Source: Fratercula arctica (Eukaryota > Chordata > Aves > Charadriiformes > Alcidae). From it: a DNA stretch of 64,000 nucleotides. This document shows positions 44,441-54,684 of the stretch, one piece after another. The translations under genes were made by a program, and so were the position numbers. Each line of letters begins with the position of its first letter. The stretch's first letter is position 1. The DNA is taken from NCBI GenBank assembly GCA_947846985.1, contig CANTUZ010000025.1:7128100-7192099 (forward strand). Direction: 5' to 3'. Below the pieces are notes generated by a model. That model saw only the letters and a list, made by a program, of their open reading frames with translations. It was not told where the DNA came from and ran no database searches.

Positions 44441-45373
44441 TTCTACAACAAAAGCTTGATTAATCATTTTTTGCACTACTTTCCATAAGCAGCCTAAAAT
44501 ACAGGGCACGACAAGCATTAAGGCACACACAATTAATAACAACAATCCAACCTTTACAGTTGATAATAGCCATCCTGAAATACCCCAACTGTTAAAAAGG
44601 TTATCCAGCCATTCCCAACTTCCCTCTATTTGTAATTTCTGCACATTTCGCTCTAACTGTTGTATACTTTTATGGATCGATTCAGAGTGGTCTGATAAAT
44701 TCATACAGCACATGCCATCAAAATCTTCACATCCATGGCCGTGCGCTAATAACAGGAAATCGATGGCTGCCCTATTTTGCAGAGTTGCGTGGCGTATGGA
44801 ATCTACATCTAATAAAAGGCCAGAAAGCGCTAATGAAGTAGCGTTACTTTGTTTTGCAAGCCAACAACCTAGCTTTTTGAAGAGCGTGAGCGCTTTCGCT
44901 GAAGCCACACCGGGGGCAAGGAAAGAAGAAATGGCAACCACGGGTGGCTGCCAAAAGTGTACTTGGTCGTTACAATCTGACTCGAAAGCATGAGTTACCG
45001 AGCATTTATTTCTGTGGTAGTCTTTTGCATGAGTGTGACTTAGTATCATTGTGATATTAGGTGTCAGCATGGTTAATTTTCCTAGAGTACAAGGCCCTCC
45101 CGTAATCCGAGAAGGAATCCCTGACCAGGCACAATCTCCACAAATAAAAAACACGCCCTGGGGCAGTTTCCAGGGTACCGAATCCGCAGGGGCAACATGA
45201 GTGGATGTCCAATTGCACCATTTTGATTGATTCTGATATATACTATCAAGAGGGGTGACCTTTTGGAGATATGTTGCGTTTCGAGGGTATTTGGTGAAGT
45301 TAAAATATTTACAAGCATTGGATGACAAAGACGACATGTTTAGAAAATTTAAAACATAAGTTGCTTTATACAT
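44435..45373 (-). pseudogene. env: env remnant: SU end and complete TM
   Basis: A 312-codon open frame. It holds the C-terminal part of a surface subunit with N-glycosylation sites (for example NATSL, NITM), then a transmembrane subunit with a heptad region, a segment beginning [17 protein letters not shown], the CX6CC motif CEDFDGMCC, a membrane anchor (VGLLLLIVCALMLVVPCIL) and a short tail. The CX6CC type is that of alpha/gamma-like Env. The signal peptide and most of SU are missing, because an internal deletion joins it directly to the integrase end. Confidence 0.85.
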
Positions 45374-45730
45374 TTACTCTTGAGGTGTCATACCTATGGG
45401 ATTCCCCCTTTTTCGTTTATCAAGCATGGTTTTTAAAGTATGATGCATACGTTCCACAATTGCTTGCCCAGTTGGGGAATGAAGAATACCGGTGACATGT
45501 CTTTTATCAGTTTTTACAGTTTTCGGTACTCCCATGACTGCAATGCATTGCAACCCATGTCGAATAACATCACGAGCCTTCTCTCCTGTAGGAGCAGTAG
45601 CTACAACAAGGTGAGAAAACAAATCAACTGAAACCATGTACATAGCGCAAACATCCAAATTCCATAATGTGCGTAACCTCGGATTGCCAAAGTTCATCAG
45701 GTGTAAGCCCTCGCGGGTTAACCCCCGCAA
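45374..45730 (-). pseudogene. pol: Integrase fragment with core deletion
   Basis: Retroviral integrase core: first Asp in MVSVDLFSHLVV, second Asp in VKTDKRHVTG, Glu in GQAIVERMHHTLK. Only 17 residues separate the second Asp and the Glu, against the usual 35, so about 18 residues are deleted in frame. The upstream LTPDELWQ-like motif is readable in another frame at about 45700-45735. Non-functional. Confidence 0.8.
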
Positions 45731-45979
45731 ATGATGGCAGAGGAGCCAGCTGCTGACAACACAAACGACCCTGCAAAATCAATCATGCTAACATTTCAAT
45801 CATCATAGTTACTGTTTTTGAAAAGGTATGTGGCAAAAATACCCACTCTAATGCAGTCAGGCTCTTTGCGAGCGCATCATCCCACTGTCATATCAGGGTG
45901 TAAGGTTGAAATTCTTGATGTATCATAAACAAATCTGCAATGTGCTGTAATGCTTTCTGAGCTGTTGGGGTTAATGAAC

Positions 45980-46226
45980 GTGGAACCTACAGGGGAGGGG
46001 GAGACAGACACAGCGCTTCAGGGCATCCCCTGTATCTTCAAAGTGCGCTCATGTCTCTTCCCCTCTCTCCAACCCGAGACAGCCCCCTTATATCCTGTCC
46101 CGGATTGAGTGGAAAAGTACAGGCTAGAGTCGCTACATGTGTGGCCAGCGCATGCAGCGAGCCTCACCAGACTCATGATCCAGCTTTGCTAACCACGGAT
46201 GTCTGATACCTGACTACATTGTTGCA
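45980..46226 (-). mobile_element. LTR-like stretch inside mosaic provirus
   Basis: The minus strand begins TGTAGTCAGGTATCAG after env-like sequence and has a TATA-like AGGATATAAGG near 46090. This is the position expected for a 3' LTR of the inner element. Its 3' end is not clear. Confidence 0.35.
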
Positions 46227-46362
46227 CTCCCTTCTTGTTATCTTCTTCTTTGAAGGTCAGGTTCTCATGGATGCACACATAGTTTTTGCAGCAACAGTAC
46301 TGAGTCCCTTTTTCCCAACATGTATACTGGGTTTGGTTCAACTAGTAATTTTCCATTGTGTC

Positions 46363-46950
46363 TCACTCAGACCATCCTCTATTATCCCTTACACATGCCA
46401 TCCCGTGGTCCATAGTTGGGACATGACGATATTCTACAACTCGTACAAGGGTGTGATGCAAAGCGGCATCTACAACTGATCGTATAATGCTTATTAAACA
46501 TGGCAAACAGCATACTAAACATAACAGACAGATTCCTTCCACACAGGCAATGAGTATAATTTCCTTCAACCAACCCCACCCCCAAGTCCATCCAGCAAAG
46601 AGATTTCACCCAGTGGTCTCCACAAGTTGCTGTCTCGGTCGGTGCAGTTCTTGCAACTGGGCATGGATGGATGTGGAGTGGTCACTTAGATTCATACAAC
46701 AAAGTCCTTTAAAATCTTGACAACCGTGTCTGTGAGCTAAAAGCAAAAAATCAATAGCAGCTCTGTTTTGCAGCGTCGCATGTTGAATACTATCTACATC
46801 TAGCAATAACTCAGAAATAGCTGTACTAGTAGCATTACTAAACTTATCCTTGGCAGCGAAAGAGTCCTTGTTAGCAAGAGCGCATGCGGACTCCCTGTTC
46901 TTGCTGGTACTGTGCTTTGATCTTCTTCCACAACAGGCCAGGATTCTCAA
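46363..46950 (-). pseudogene. env: Second env TM fragment, different lineage
   Basis: The region 46606-46950 has [18 protein letters not shown] and the CX6CC form CQDFKGLCC, related to but distinct from the TM at 44435. A following frame (46363-46569) has a hydrophobic anchor (GICLLCLVCCLPCLIS) and tail. Two TM genes in one provirus indicate that two related viruses contributed. Confidence 0.75.
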
Positions 46951-46999
46951 GCAGCTAGATAAGGTGTCCCTGAGTCCATTACAGACTTATGTCATCCAA

Positions 47000-48145
47000 G
47001 TGTTTTTCTTGCAAGCACCTGAGACTGAATAACAATTAGTGTGATAGATGTGTTTTCCAGCACCCAGGTGCGAGTCCCTTGAGCGTATTTACAATCCTCC
47101 TTGCTGATCTTCCGTTGCTTTCCCATATTCCACCCCCCCACTCAAGAGACTGCTTCTGCTGGGGTTCATTTAGTCTCGCAGAGTATAACACAGAGTAATT
47201 TACAAAGGCGTGCAATAACATATATACATATAGGAAAAAAAACCCCAAAACATATCTCTATAGTACTGCTTGAATCAGGTGTCCTATTTCTCTTTTTCTG
47301 CCGCTTTCTCGTAGCACATATGGCATACTTTTGTGCTAATGCGGCACATTTCCCTTCTAATTGTTCCTTTTTTTTTTTTTTCCCCATCACTTACGGCTGA
47401 CATAAAAGTCTGCCTTTGCAACAAGAGCTCACCCTTAAGTTTCTCATTTTCCTACAGAGCATCCTATAGATTTTGGCTCAACTCCTTTTCCCAATCATCC
47501 ATGATCTTATAGGCAAACAACAAACAACCAGCCATACGCCCTGCATGGGTAAGCCGTTCCCGAGAGTGTAAGCATGTCAGCTGGTGAAAACTCCCCCAAT
47601 ATTTCAGGACTTCCATCAGTTCTACGGCCCATCATGGTCTATCTACCTGGGGTGCGCTCGCCTTACGTCTAAACATTGTGTATATACAAACTTCTTCGCT
47701 TGACAGTGTGTCAGCCCTAGTCACCTACGAGAACAGTACCACACTGGGCAGAACACCTGCTCAAGCAGAGTCACCAAACGACACTGCACACAGCAACAAA
47801 CAAACAGTAGCACAGATGCTGATCAGCAGATATAAATTGGCGCCCACACACACTTACACAGCAGACATACAAAAACACCACTTCTATCTCAGGGAGACAG
47901 CTGGGGAGGGGGTGAGGCGGGCAGCGGCGGGAGCGAAGCGGCTCCGGCTCCGTCCTTCTCCACTGACATTCTGACAATACACTGCAATACCCCAATTCCA
48001 GCTGCGCACGCATAAGCGGTTGAGAAGGAGGAACAGACGCGGTACATGGCGCAAATGGAGGAGGGTTAAGAATGGAGGAACGCGATAACGACTTTCGTCT
48101 CTGTTGCTGTAAAATCTCCTCCGCAGTTGGAGCAGATGCAGCCAT
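47000..48145 (-). pseudogene. Degenerate gag-like region of inner element
   Basis: Pro/Gln-rich and charged segments in several frames: MAASAPTAEEILQQQ (48145), a segment near 47500 read as MDDWEKELSQN, and ENEKLKGELLLQ (near 47440), which looks like a coiled coil. No zinc knuckle seen. I infer gag from position after the MGQ-type start at 48673; the frame is broken many times. Confidence 0.45.
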
Positions 48146-48424
48146 AGCTTTAATCAGGGTTAAAGGTGGACATAAATCAGGTTCAGTCTCTGGATTTATT
48201 GGACCAGGATCAAAGGGATCTTCTGGCTCTTTGCCTCCCGAATTCTACTTTTGGTAATGTTCTTCAGGACTGGGAATTTGAGCATATTCAGGCTGAGGGT
48301 CTGCAACTGGGGGTATCATTTCAAAAGACTGAGGTTCCTCTGGGGGAGCTTGTGGTGCCCCTCCAGCAACCCCTTGCAGGGCTTGCGCTGCGGGATGCAG
48401 TGTTCGTATGGCAGTGTATACAGT

Positions 48425-48673
48425 TCACCAAGTAACTATTATTCCTTCTGGCAAGGACAAGTGCAGCATCTCATGCGTTTGCAATTCCTCCCCCACTTTT
48501 AGCTGCTGAGCCAAATTGTAGGACCCCCCTTCAGGGAACCATGAGCAATAATCACGTATCCATACAAGCAAAGTCACTAGTTTGACAGGGGCCACTTTAA
48601 AGCCCTGTTCTGTTAAAATGCACTGCAGAAGTTCAAGTTGCAATTTCTGTTCTCGAGTAGCTGTTTGCCCCAT
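48425..48673 (-). pseudogene. gag: gag N-terminus of inner class II element
   Basis: Starts MGQTATREQKLQLELLQ and contains CSWFPEGGSYN, a matrix-domain pattern typical of class II Gag (myristoylation-type MGQ start, WFPEGG). Upstream (48680-48790) is a leader unlike that of the outer element. The frame is lost near 48425. Confidence 0.8.
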
Positions 48674-48839
48674 TTTTAATGTCTACCCCGGCTACTCACC
48701 TTTTTCGTCCAGCAAACGGTGATGAAAGTAACTGTTAGAGAGCTCTCGGTATGAACTCCTCCGTCCAGCCGCAGGTACACCTCCGGATAATTAGTACTTC
48801 ATATCTCTGTTCCTTTTAATCCTTGTTCGGACTTCATCT

Positions 48840-49130
48840 GCTGCAATGTGTCCTTAATTAACCTCCAGGTTGTTAAGACCTTCGTAGCTACCGCATCCCC
48901 TTTCGTTGCTGCCTCAAACAAAGTTTCACCGGCTTGCTCCCAACTTGATAATTGGAAAGCTGTTGTAGAATCAGCGGGAAGGCCCTTGCTTTTTAGCCAT
49001 GCTTAGCAAAAGCCGAAGAGTTCCTTCATCATATTGTATACCCCTTTTACTTAAAAACTTTTCTAATATACATACAATCGCCTTTTCCTCTGAGGACATT
49101 TTTGACCCCATTCTCACACGTTCCCGGCTG
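48840..49130 (-). pseudogene. gag: gag start of outer class II element
   Basis: Near-identical to 41920-42196 of the first provirus, including the same early frameshift. Similarity stops near 48840, where another leader begins. Confidence 0.8.
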
Positions 49131-49237
49131 CTCACCTTTCCTTGGTGATTAGTCGTCCGGACTGCAGCTCTCAGATACCGCTGCTTTTTTTTGTTCAGCC
49201 GGGCTGCTCCACCAGTTGTATCTTCCTACGATTCAAG

Positions 49238-49255
49238 TCCCGATTCGGGCTGCCA
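49238..49255 (-). promoter_or_regulatory. Primer-binding site of mosaic provirus
   Basis: Same 18 bases as in the first provirus (TGGCAGCCCGAATCGGGA on the minus strand), two bases from the LTR. Confidence 0.65.
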
Positions 49256-49257
49256 TT

Positions 49258-49583
49258 TGTGGAGCATTAATTCACGGACTCTGGCAGGGTATGGACCAAA
49301 GACCTTTATTATAACAATTTCCCGAGTTTTATAGGTACAGGTACCCTCCACGCGCAGGCAGCATCCTGCTGATAGGTTGAAGGTCGATTGCCACGCACTT
49401 CTCAGTGTCTTCCGATTGGTCGTCTCTGTCTGTTCACGCGGAGTAGCAGCTTTGCTTTCACATTCCTTTTCTTGCTGATATCTCCTGATGCTTGCTTATC
49501 TTTTCTCTGAAGGCATCTCTCAAGGATACAGCTTTGTCTCGCCCAGGTCAAACAGATCCCCTATGCTACTCCCTATCTCTACA
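49258..49583 (-). mobile_element. 5' LTR of mosaic provirus
   Basis: 326 bases. In its first half it is closer to the LTR at 42343 than to its own 3' partner (for example the TATAACAATTTCCCGAG and GGTACAGGTACCC segments). Confidence 0.9.
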
Positions 49584-49589
49584 TTTAGA

Positions 49590-50120
49590 TGACTCAGGTT
49601 TCTAAGTACCCGAGTTACTTCCTACACTCCTAAATGATTTAGATGTGCTTTGAACATTGTTAGCAGAGTGATCTGCCTCAAACTGACAGTGTTGTGGGGT
49701 TTGTATTTCCTTGGTGAGTGATCTATTTTAAACACCGGATAAGTACCTCAGGACACAGGATGTAGAAGTTGCTTATGAATGAGGATGTGTTTTCAAGTAA
49801 GAGAACCAAGGTAAATAATTAGCTTTGGCAGCATGGAAACATCTAAACTAGTATTACTGACATACCAGGTATTGTCAATAGATAGTGATGAAAATCTAGT
49901 GAGTTATCACAGTCACCTAGTATGTCAGCAGGAATTATTCTTGCTTTGAGAATGTCATCATTAGAAATTACCACATCTCTTTAAAGGCCTTACTTAATAG
50001 ACTGTCTTTTTTCTTTCCCGTCACCTTCCTGTATTTCTAAGTTAAGCTGGGGAATAGTTTCTTCTAGCATTTGGCTTCATCATTTTTTTTTTATTTTATT
50101 TTCCTAATCCATGTTGATAG
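49590..50120. other. Putative DAPK1-like intron
   Basis: AT-rich, ends with a T-rich tract and the acceptor TTGATAG before the exon at 50121. No other feature seen. Confidence 0.5.
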
Positions 50121-50314
50121 GAAGAAGAAATCCCATTGCATTGCACTGCTTGGCATGGCTACTGCTTGCTAAAGCACTTTGTGAAGCAGGTTGTAATGTG
50201 AACACTGAAAACAAAGAAGGGGAGACTTTGCTCCCGACAGCATCTGCTAGGGGTTACCATGTTATTATGGAATGCTTGGCAGAATATGGAGCTAACCTTG
50301 ATGCAACAGACAAG
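50121..50314 (+). pseudogene. DAPK1: DAPK1 ankyrin exon relic (exon A)
   Basis: DAPK1 is a death-associated, calmodulin-regulated kinase with an ankyrin-repeat block. This stretch matches one of its two-repeat exons: it opens EEEIPLHCTAWHGY, then (after a frameshift) AKALCEAGCNVN, EGETLLPTASARGYH and ECLAEYGANLDA. A normal exon of this kind is 198 bases (66 codons); this one is 194, because four bases are missing near 50176, which puts the two halves in different frames. The acceptor AG at 50119-50120 is kept, but the donor reads AT (AAG|ATTAGT) where GT is expected. Intron position is preserved, so it is a decayed genomic copy, not a processed one. Confidence 0.9.
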
Positions 50315-51203
50315 ATTAGTAATGGGTGAACGAGTTGCTTTTAGTCAGGAATTATGTCCAGAGATCACAGATGTCGTAGAGCAGTACCTCTGAATTGCTT
50401 CATTTGAACGCTGCAAGCCATCATTACTTTTATGACATGGGTTTTTTGAGTGGTTCTACAGAGAATATTGATGACTCAAATATAGTCTTTAAAGTTGCTG
50501 ACTGTTTATTTTTCCATTATTTGGTTTATTTTGGTTCATTATCGCCTTATCAATTAGCACCTTATTAGCAACACACTCTCTATGGAAAATAGCAGGAACA
50601 CTGAATTCTGTAATTGGCAACAAGCTATTAACTTAAGAGAAAAAAAATCATTTACTGTTTGCCTTTGTACCTATGTGTCAGATAAATCGCACCTATTTGC
50701 AATAAGCTAAATACCAGCCTTTTAAAAATATAACTCTGATTCAGAATGATTTTTTGTCTTTCAGGATGTGATCTCAAGGAATAAACTTTGCATTTAATTC
50801 CTTATACTTACACTATGCTTGTCCTTATAGCTAGCTTTATTGCTCGTGGAATTGTCATTATATCTAAATAGTTACTAAAGCAAGTTCAGGAAAATGCTTT
50901 TTCTTCTAAAAGAATTACATTGATTTTTACAGCCACACTGCCTCTTTAAGTTATTCCACAGAGAGAAAGCTCTGTCTCTAAAGCTACTAATCTCTAAGCA
51001 GATTGTATGACTTTTATTTCACTAACTTCAGTCACCAAACTCTACAGGGGTTTAAGATACTCAACTGATTGTTACAGTTGGTCACTCTCCCATTCCTTCT
51101 GGAAGTCATCAGCATAGAATGTGTATTTGCACTTCATTCCAGTGAAAAGCTCAGTGGTTTAATGTAAATCTGCTTTCATCCTATAGTTGACTTGTTCTGA
51201 CAG
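50315..51203. other. Putative intron, left of solo LTR
   Basis: AT-rich DNA between the exon relic and a solo LTR; no gene or repeat recognised. Confidence 0.5.
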
Positions 51204-51835
51204 TGTACTGGTTTTGGCTGGGATAGAGTTAAATTTCTTAAAGGTAACTTGTAAAGTGCTATGTTTTGGATTTGTGATGAAAATAGTGTTGATAAGACAG
51301 GGATGTTTTAGTTACTGCTGAGCAGTGCTTACACAGAGTCAATGCCTTCTCTGCTTCTCACACCATTCCACCAGTGAGTAGGCTGGGGGTGCACAAGAAG
51401 TTGAGAGGGGACACAGCTGGGACAGCTGACCCCAATTGACCACACTGGAGCAGGTGGATATTTCCCAATTGACCAAAGGGATATTCCATACCATATGATG
51501 TCATGCTCAGCAATAAAACTGTGAGGAAGAAGGAGGAAGGGGGGATGTTTGGAGTGATGGCATTTGTCTTCCTAAGTAACCATTACGCATGATGGAGCCC
51601 TGCTTTCCTGGGGATGGCTGAACACCTGCCTGACGATGGGAAACAGTGAGTGAATTCCTTGTTTTGCTTTGCTTGCACATGCATCTTTTGCTTTACCTGT
51701 TTAACTGTCTTTATCTAAACCCACAAATTTTCTAACTTTTACCTTTCCGATTTTCTCCCCCATCTCACTGTGGGGGGAGTGAGTGAGCGAGCGTCTGTGT
51801 TGTGTTTAGCTGCCTACTGGGGTCAAACCATAACA
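51204..51835 (+). mobile_element. Solo LTR in the DAPK1-like intron
   Basis: About 632 bases, from TGTACTGGTTTTGGCTGGG to GTCAAACCATAACA, flanked by GACAG and GATAG (4 of 5). It contains AATAAAAC near 51511. It is the fullest copy here of the LTR whose fragments occur at 13275, 24570-25688 and 26275. Confidence 0.85.
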
Positions 51836-51999
51836 GATAGATACTGTGCATCTCCTTGCCTACACCCCAAAAGAAAAAAAACCATTGTGATTACTGAGGC
51901 AGGGAGATGCACAAAATTACCATGAATGATCATGAATGAAAAATACTTTGATTTTTAGCATTATTAAAATCTTGCTTAAAAGTTGTCTTGTGATTTCAG

Positions 52000-52197
52000 G
52001 ATGGTCATATAGCCCCACACCTTGCCATGAGAAGGCATCAAATGGAGGTGGTTAAAACTCTCATCAGTCAAGGATGTTTTGTAGATTTCCAAGACAGACA
52101 TGGAAACACTCATCTGCATGTGGCCTGCAAAGATGAGAATGTTGCTATTGTGATGGCACTCTGTGAAGCAAGTTATAATTTGGATGTCACTAATAAG
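52000..52197 (+). pseudogene. DAPK1: DAPK1 ankyrin exon relic (exon B)
   Basis: Exactly 198 bases and open throughout: DGHIAPHLAMRRHQMEVV, then LISQGCFVDFQDRHGN, VACKDENVAIV and ALCEASYNLDV. This is the two-repeat exon that follows exon A in DAPK1. The acceptor TGATTTCAG is intact; the donor is AAG|ATAAAT where GT is expected. Ankyrin-consensus positions have changed (the Pro of one TPLH motif reads His; an Ala-Leu-His site reads Ala-Pro-His), as expected with relaxed constraint. No other DAPK1 exon was recognised in the window. Confidence 0.92.
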
Positions 52198-52706
52198 ATA
52201 AATGGAATATGGGAACTGAAATACTTTGTTCAATAGCTCACCTATTGCATTAAATGACCTTTTCCATTTCTCTGATATTAAAAGTATTTTTCCTTTTTTC
52301 CTTTCTTTTATTTTTCGTCTCTTATTAAAGTGGCCAAATGCAAAGCATTAAATAATTCATCTTTCAAATTTACCTAAATTTGTTTTGGTTGAGTAAATGA
52401 TTAAAGATCTGTGAAGAGCCCAAGTGAATTAATTATCACAGTGTTCTTTGCTGTTCAGCTCTAATGTGGAAGTATATGCCAACCCACTTCCCTAGTTGCA
52501 TAGCTTTACTTTCTGCAGATTACATCTAGGCATTGAAGAACAGATGAAATGAATTTCTGCTGGCCTAAACAAGTACTGATTTGAAGTGATTTAATAAGAG
52601 TCATTTACTTACAGAATTGAAGACTGGCAACTTTTTATAAAAAATCTGCTTTGAATTCTTACAAACTATGTGAAAAGACTCACATTGTCATCTAACAAGC
52701 CCAAGT
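52198..52706. other. Putative DAPK1-like intron
   Basis: AT-rich sequence after exon B; nothing recognised before CR1 begins. Confidence 0.5.
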
Positions 52707-52950
52707 CACAGAAGGCAAAGACAGAGACTGGGAGAATAAGGAATTGTCTACTGTAGGAGAAGACCAGGATGGAGACCATCTAAGGAACCTGAAGGTGCAC
52801 AAGTCCATGGTACCTGATGAGATGCATCCACGGGTCCTGAGGGAACTGGCGAATGAAGTGGCTGAGGCACTATCCATCATAATTCAGAAGTCGTGGCAGT
52901 CCGGTGAAGTTCCCACTGACTGGAAAAGGGGAAACATAACCCCCAAGTGG
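52707..52950 (+). mobile_element. CR1 fragment, RT N-terminal linker
   Basis: Encodes [16 protein letters not shown] and [15 protein letters not shown], then stops abruptly where another CR1 piece starts. Confidence 0.85.
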
Positions 52951-54684
52951 GGGGTAGCCTTAGCTGCAGTGATCATGAAATGGTAGAATTCAAGATCCTT
53001 AGGACGGCAAGGAGGGTGCGCAGCAAACTCACTACCCTGGACTTCAGGAGAGCAGACTTCGGCCTCTTGAGGGACCTACTTGGCAGGGTAACATGGGAAA
53101 AAGTACTGGAGGGGAGAGGGGCCCAAGGAAGCTGGTTAGTATTCAAGGATCACTGCCTCCAAGCTCCGGAGCAGTGTATCCCAACAAAAGAAGAAGTCAG
53201 GCAAAAAAGCCAGGAGGCCTGCATGGATGAACAAGGAGCTCCTGGACAAGCTCAAAAGCAAAAAGGAGGCCTACAGAGGGTGGAAGCAAGGACAGGTAGC
53301 CTGGGAGGAATACAGAGAAACTGTCCGGGTGGCCAGGAACCAGATTAGGCAAGCTAAAGCCCAGATAGAATTAGATCTGGCCAGAGAAATCAAGGACAAC
53401 AGGAAAAACTTCTATGTCAGAGATAAAGGCAAGACTAGGGAAGACGTGGGCCCTGATCACCCAGGATATGGAGAAGGCTGAGGTACTGAATGACTTTTTC
53501 GCCTTGGTCTTCACCAGCAAGGGCTATAACCACACCACCCAAACTGCAGAAGGCAAAGGCAGGAGCTATGAGAATGAAGAACCGTCCAGTGTAGGAGAAG
53601 ATCAGGTTCAAGACCATTTAAAGGAAACAGAAGGTACACAAGTCCATGGGACCTGATGAAATCCATCCACAGGTCCTGAGGGAGCTGGCGGATGAAGTTG
53701 CTAAGCCGCTTTCCATTATATTTGAAAAGTCATGGCAGTCTGGTGAAGTTCCCGCTGACTGGAAAAGGGGAAACAGAACCCCCACTTTCAAAAAGGGAAA
53801 AAAGGAAGACCTGGGGAGCTACAGACCAGTCAGTGTCACCTCTGTGCCTGGCAAGATCATGGAGCAGATCCTCCTGGAATCTCTGCTAAGGCACATGGAA
53901 AATAAGGAGGTGATTGGCGACAGCCAACATGGCTTCACCAAGGGCAAGTCATGCCTAACAAATTTGCAGGCCTTCTACGATGGTGCTACAGCATTGTTAG
54001 GGGGGAGGAACTGACGTCATCTACCTGGACTTATGCAAAGCATTTGACACTGTCCCGCATGACATCCTGGTCTCTAAATTGGAAAAGCATGGATTTGATG
54101 GATGGACCACTCGGTGGATAAGGAACTGGCTAGATGGCCGCACTCAAAGGGTTGCAGTCAATGGCTCAATGTCCACGTGGAATCCAGTGATGAGTGGCAT
54201 TCCTCAGGGGTCAGTACTGGGACTGGTGCTGTTTAACATCTTTGTTGGCGACATGGACAGTGGGACTGAGTGCACCCTCAGCAAGTCTGACGATGACACC
54301 AAACTGTGTGGCACGGTCAACACGCTGGAGGGAAGGGATGCCATCCAGAGGGACCTGGACAGGCTTGAGAGGTGGTCACATGAGGTGGTCACATGCGAAT
54401 CTCATGAAGTTCAACTAGGCCAAGTGCAAGGTCCTGCATCTGGGTAGGGGCAATCCAAAGCCGAAATACAGGCTTGAGAGCAGCCCTGAGGAGAAGGACT
54501 TGGGGGTGCTGGCGGACGAGAAGCTCAACATGAGCAGGCAGCGCGCGCTCGCAGCCCAGAAAGCCAACCGCATCCTGGGCTGTATCAAAAGAAGCATGGC
54601 CAGCAGGTCGAGGGAGGTGATGCTGCCCCTCTACTCTGCTCTGGTGAGACCCCACCTGGAGTACTGCATCCAGCTTTGGTTCCT
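52951..54684 (+). mobile_element. CR1 fragment, endonuclease end to RT C-terminus
   Basis: Starts with the endonuclease end (CSDHEMVEFKIL), then linker ([16 protein letters not shown]), RT ([26 protein letters not shown], box KSDDDTKL) and the C-terminal block, with frameshifts near 54000 and 54390. Ends where the third ERVL-like copy begins. Confidence 0.9.

Larger units (their letters stand above)
44097..49583 (-). mobile_element. Mosaic class II provirus with two LTRs and 6-base TSD
   Basis: LTRs of 326 bases at both ends (44097-44422 and 49258-49583), flanked by TTTAGA on both sides (44091-44096, 49584-49589). From the 5' end on the minus strand: LTR, primer site, first part of gag like the first provirus (49130-48850); then at about 48800 a switch to a different leader and gag; a second env transmembrane fragment (46950-46363) and an LTR-like stretch (about 46226-45980); then integrase, env and polypurine tract of a third block before the 3' LTR. 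It is either a recombinant or a nest with large deletions. Confidence 0.85.
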
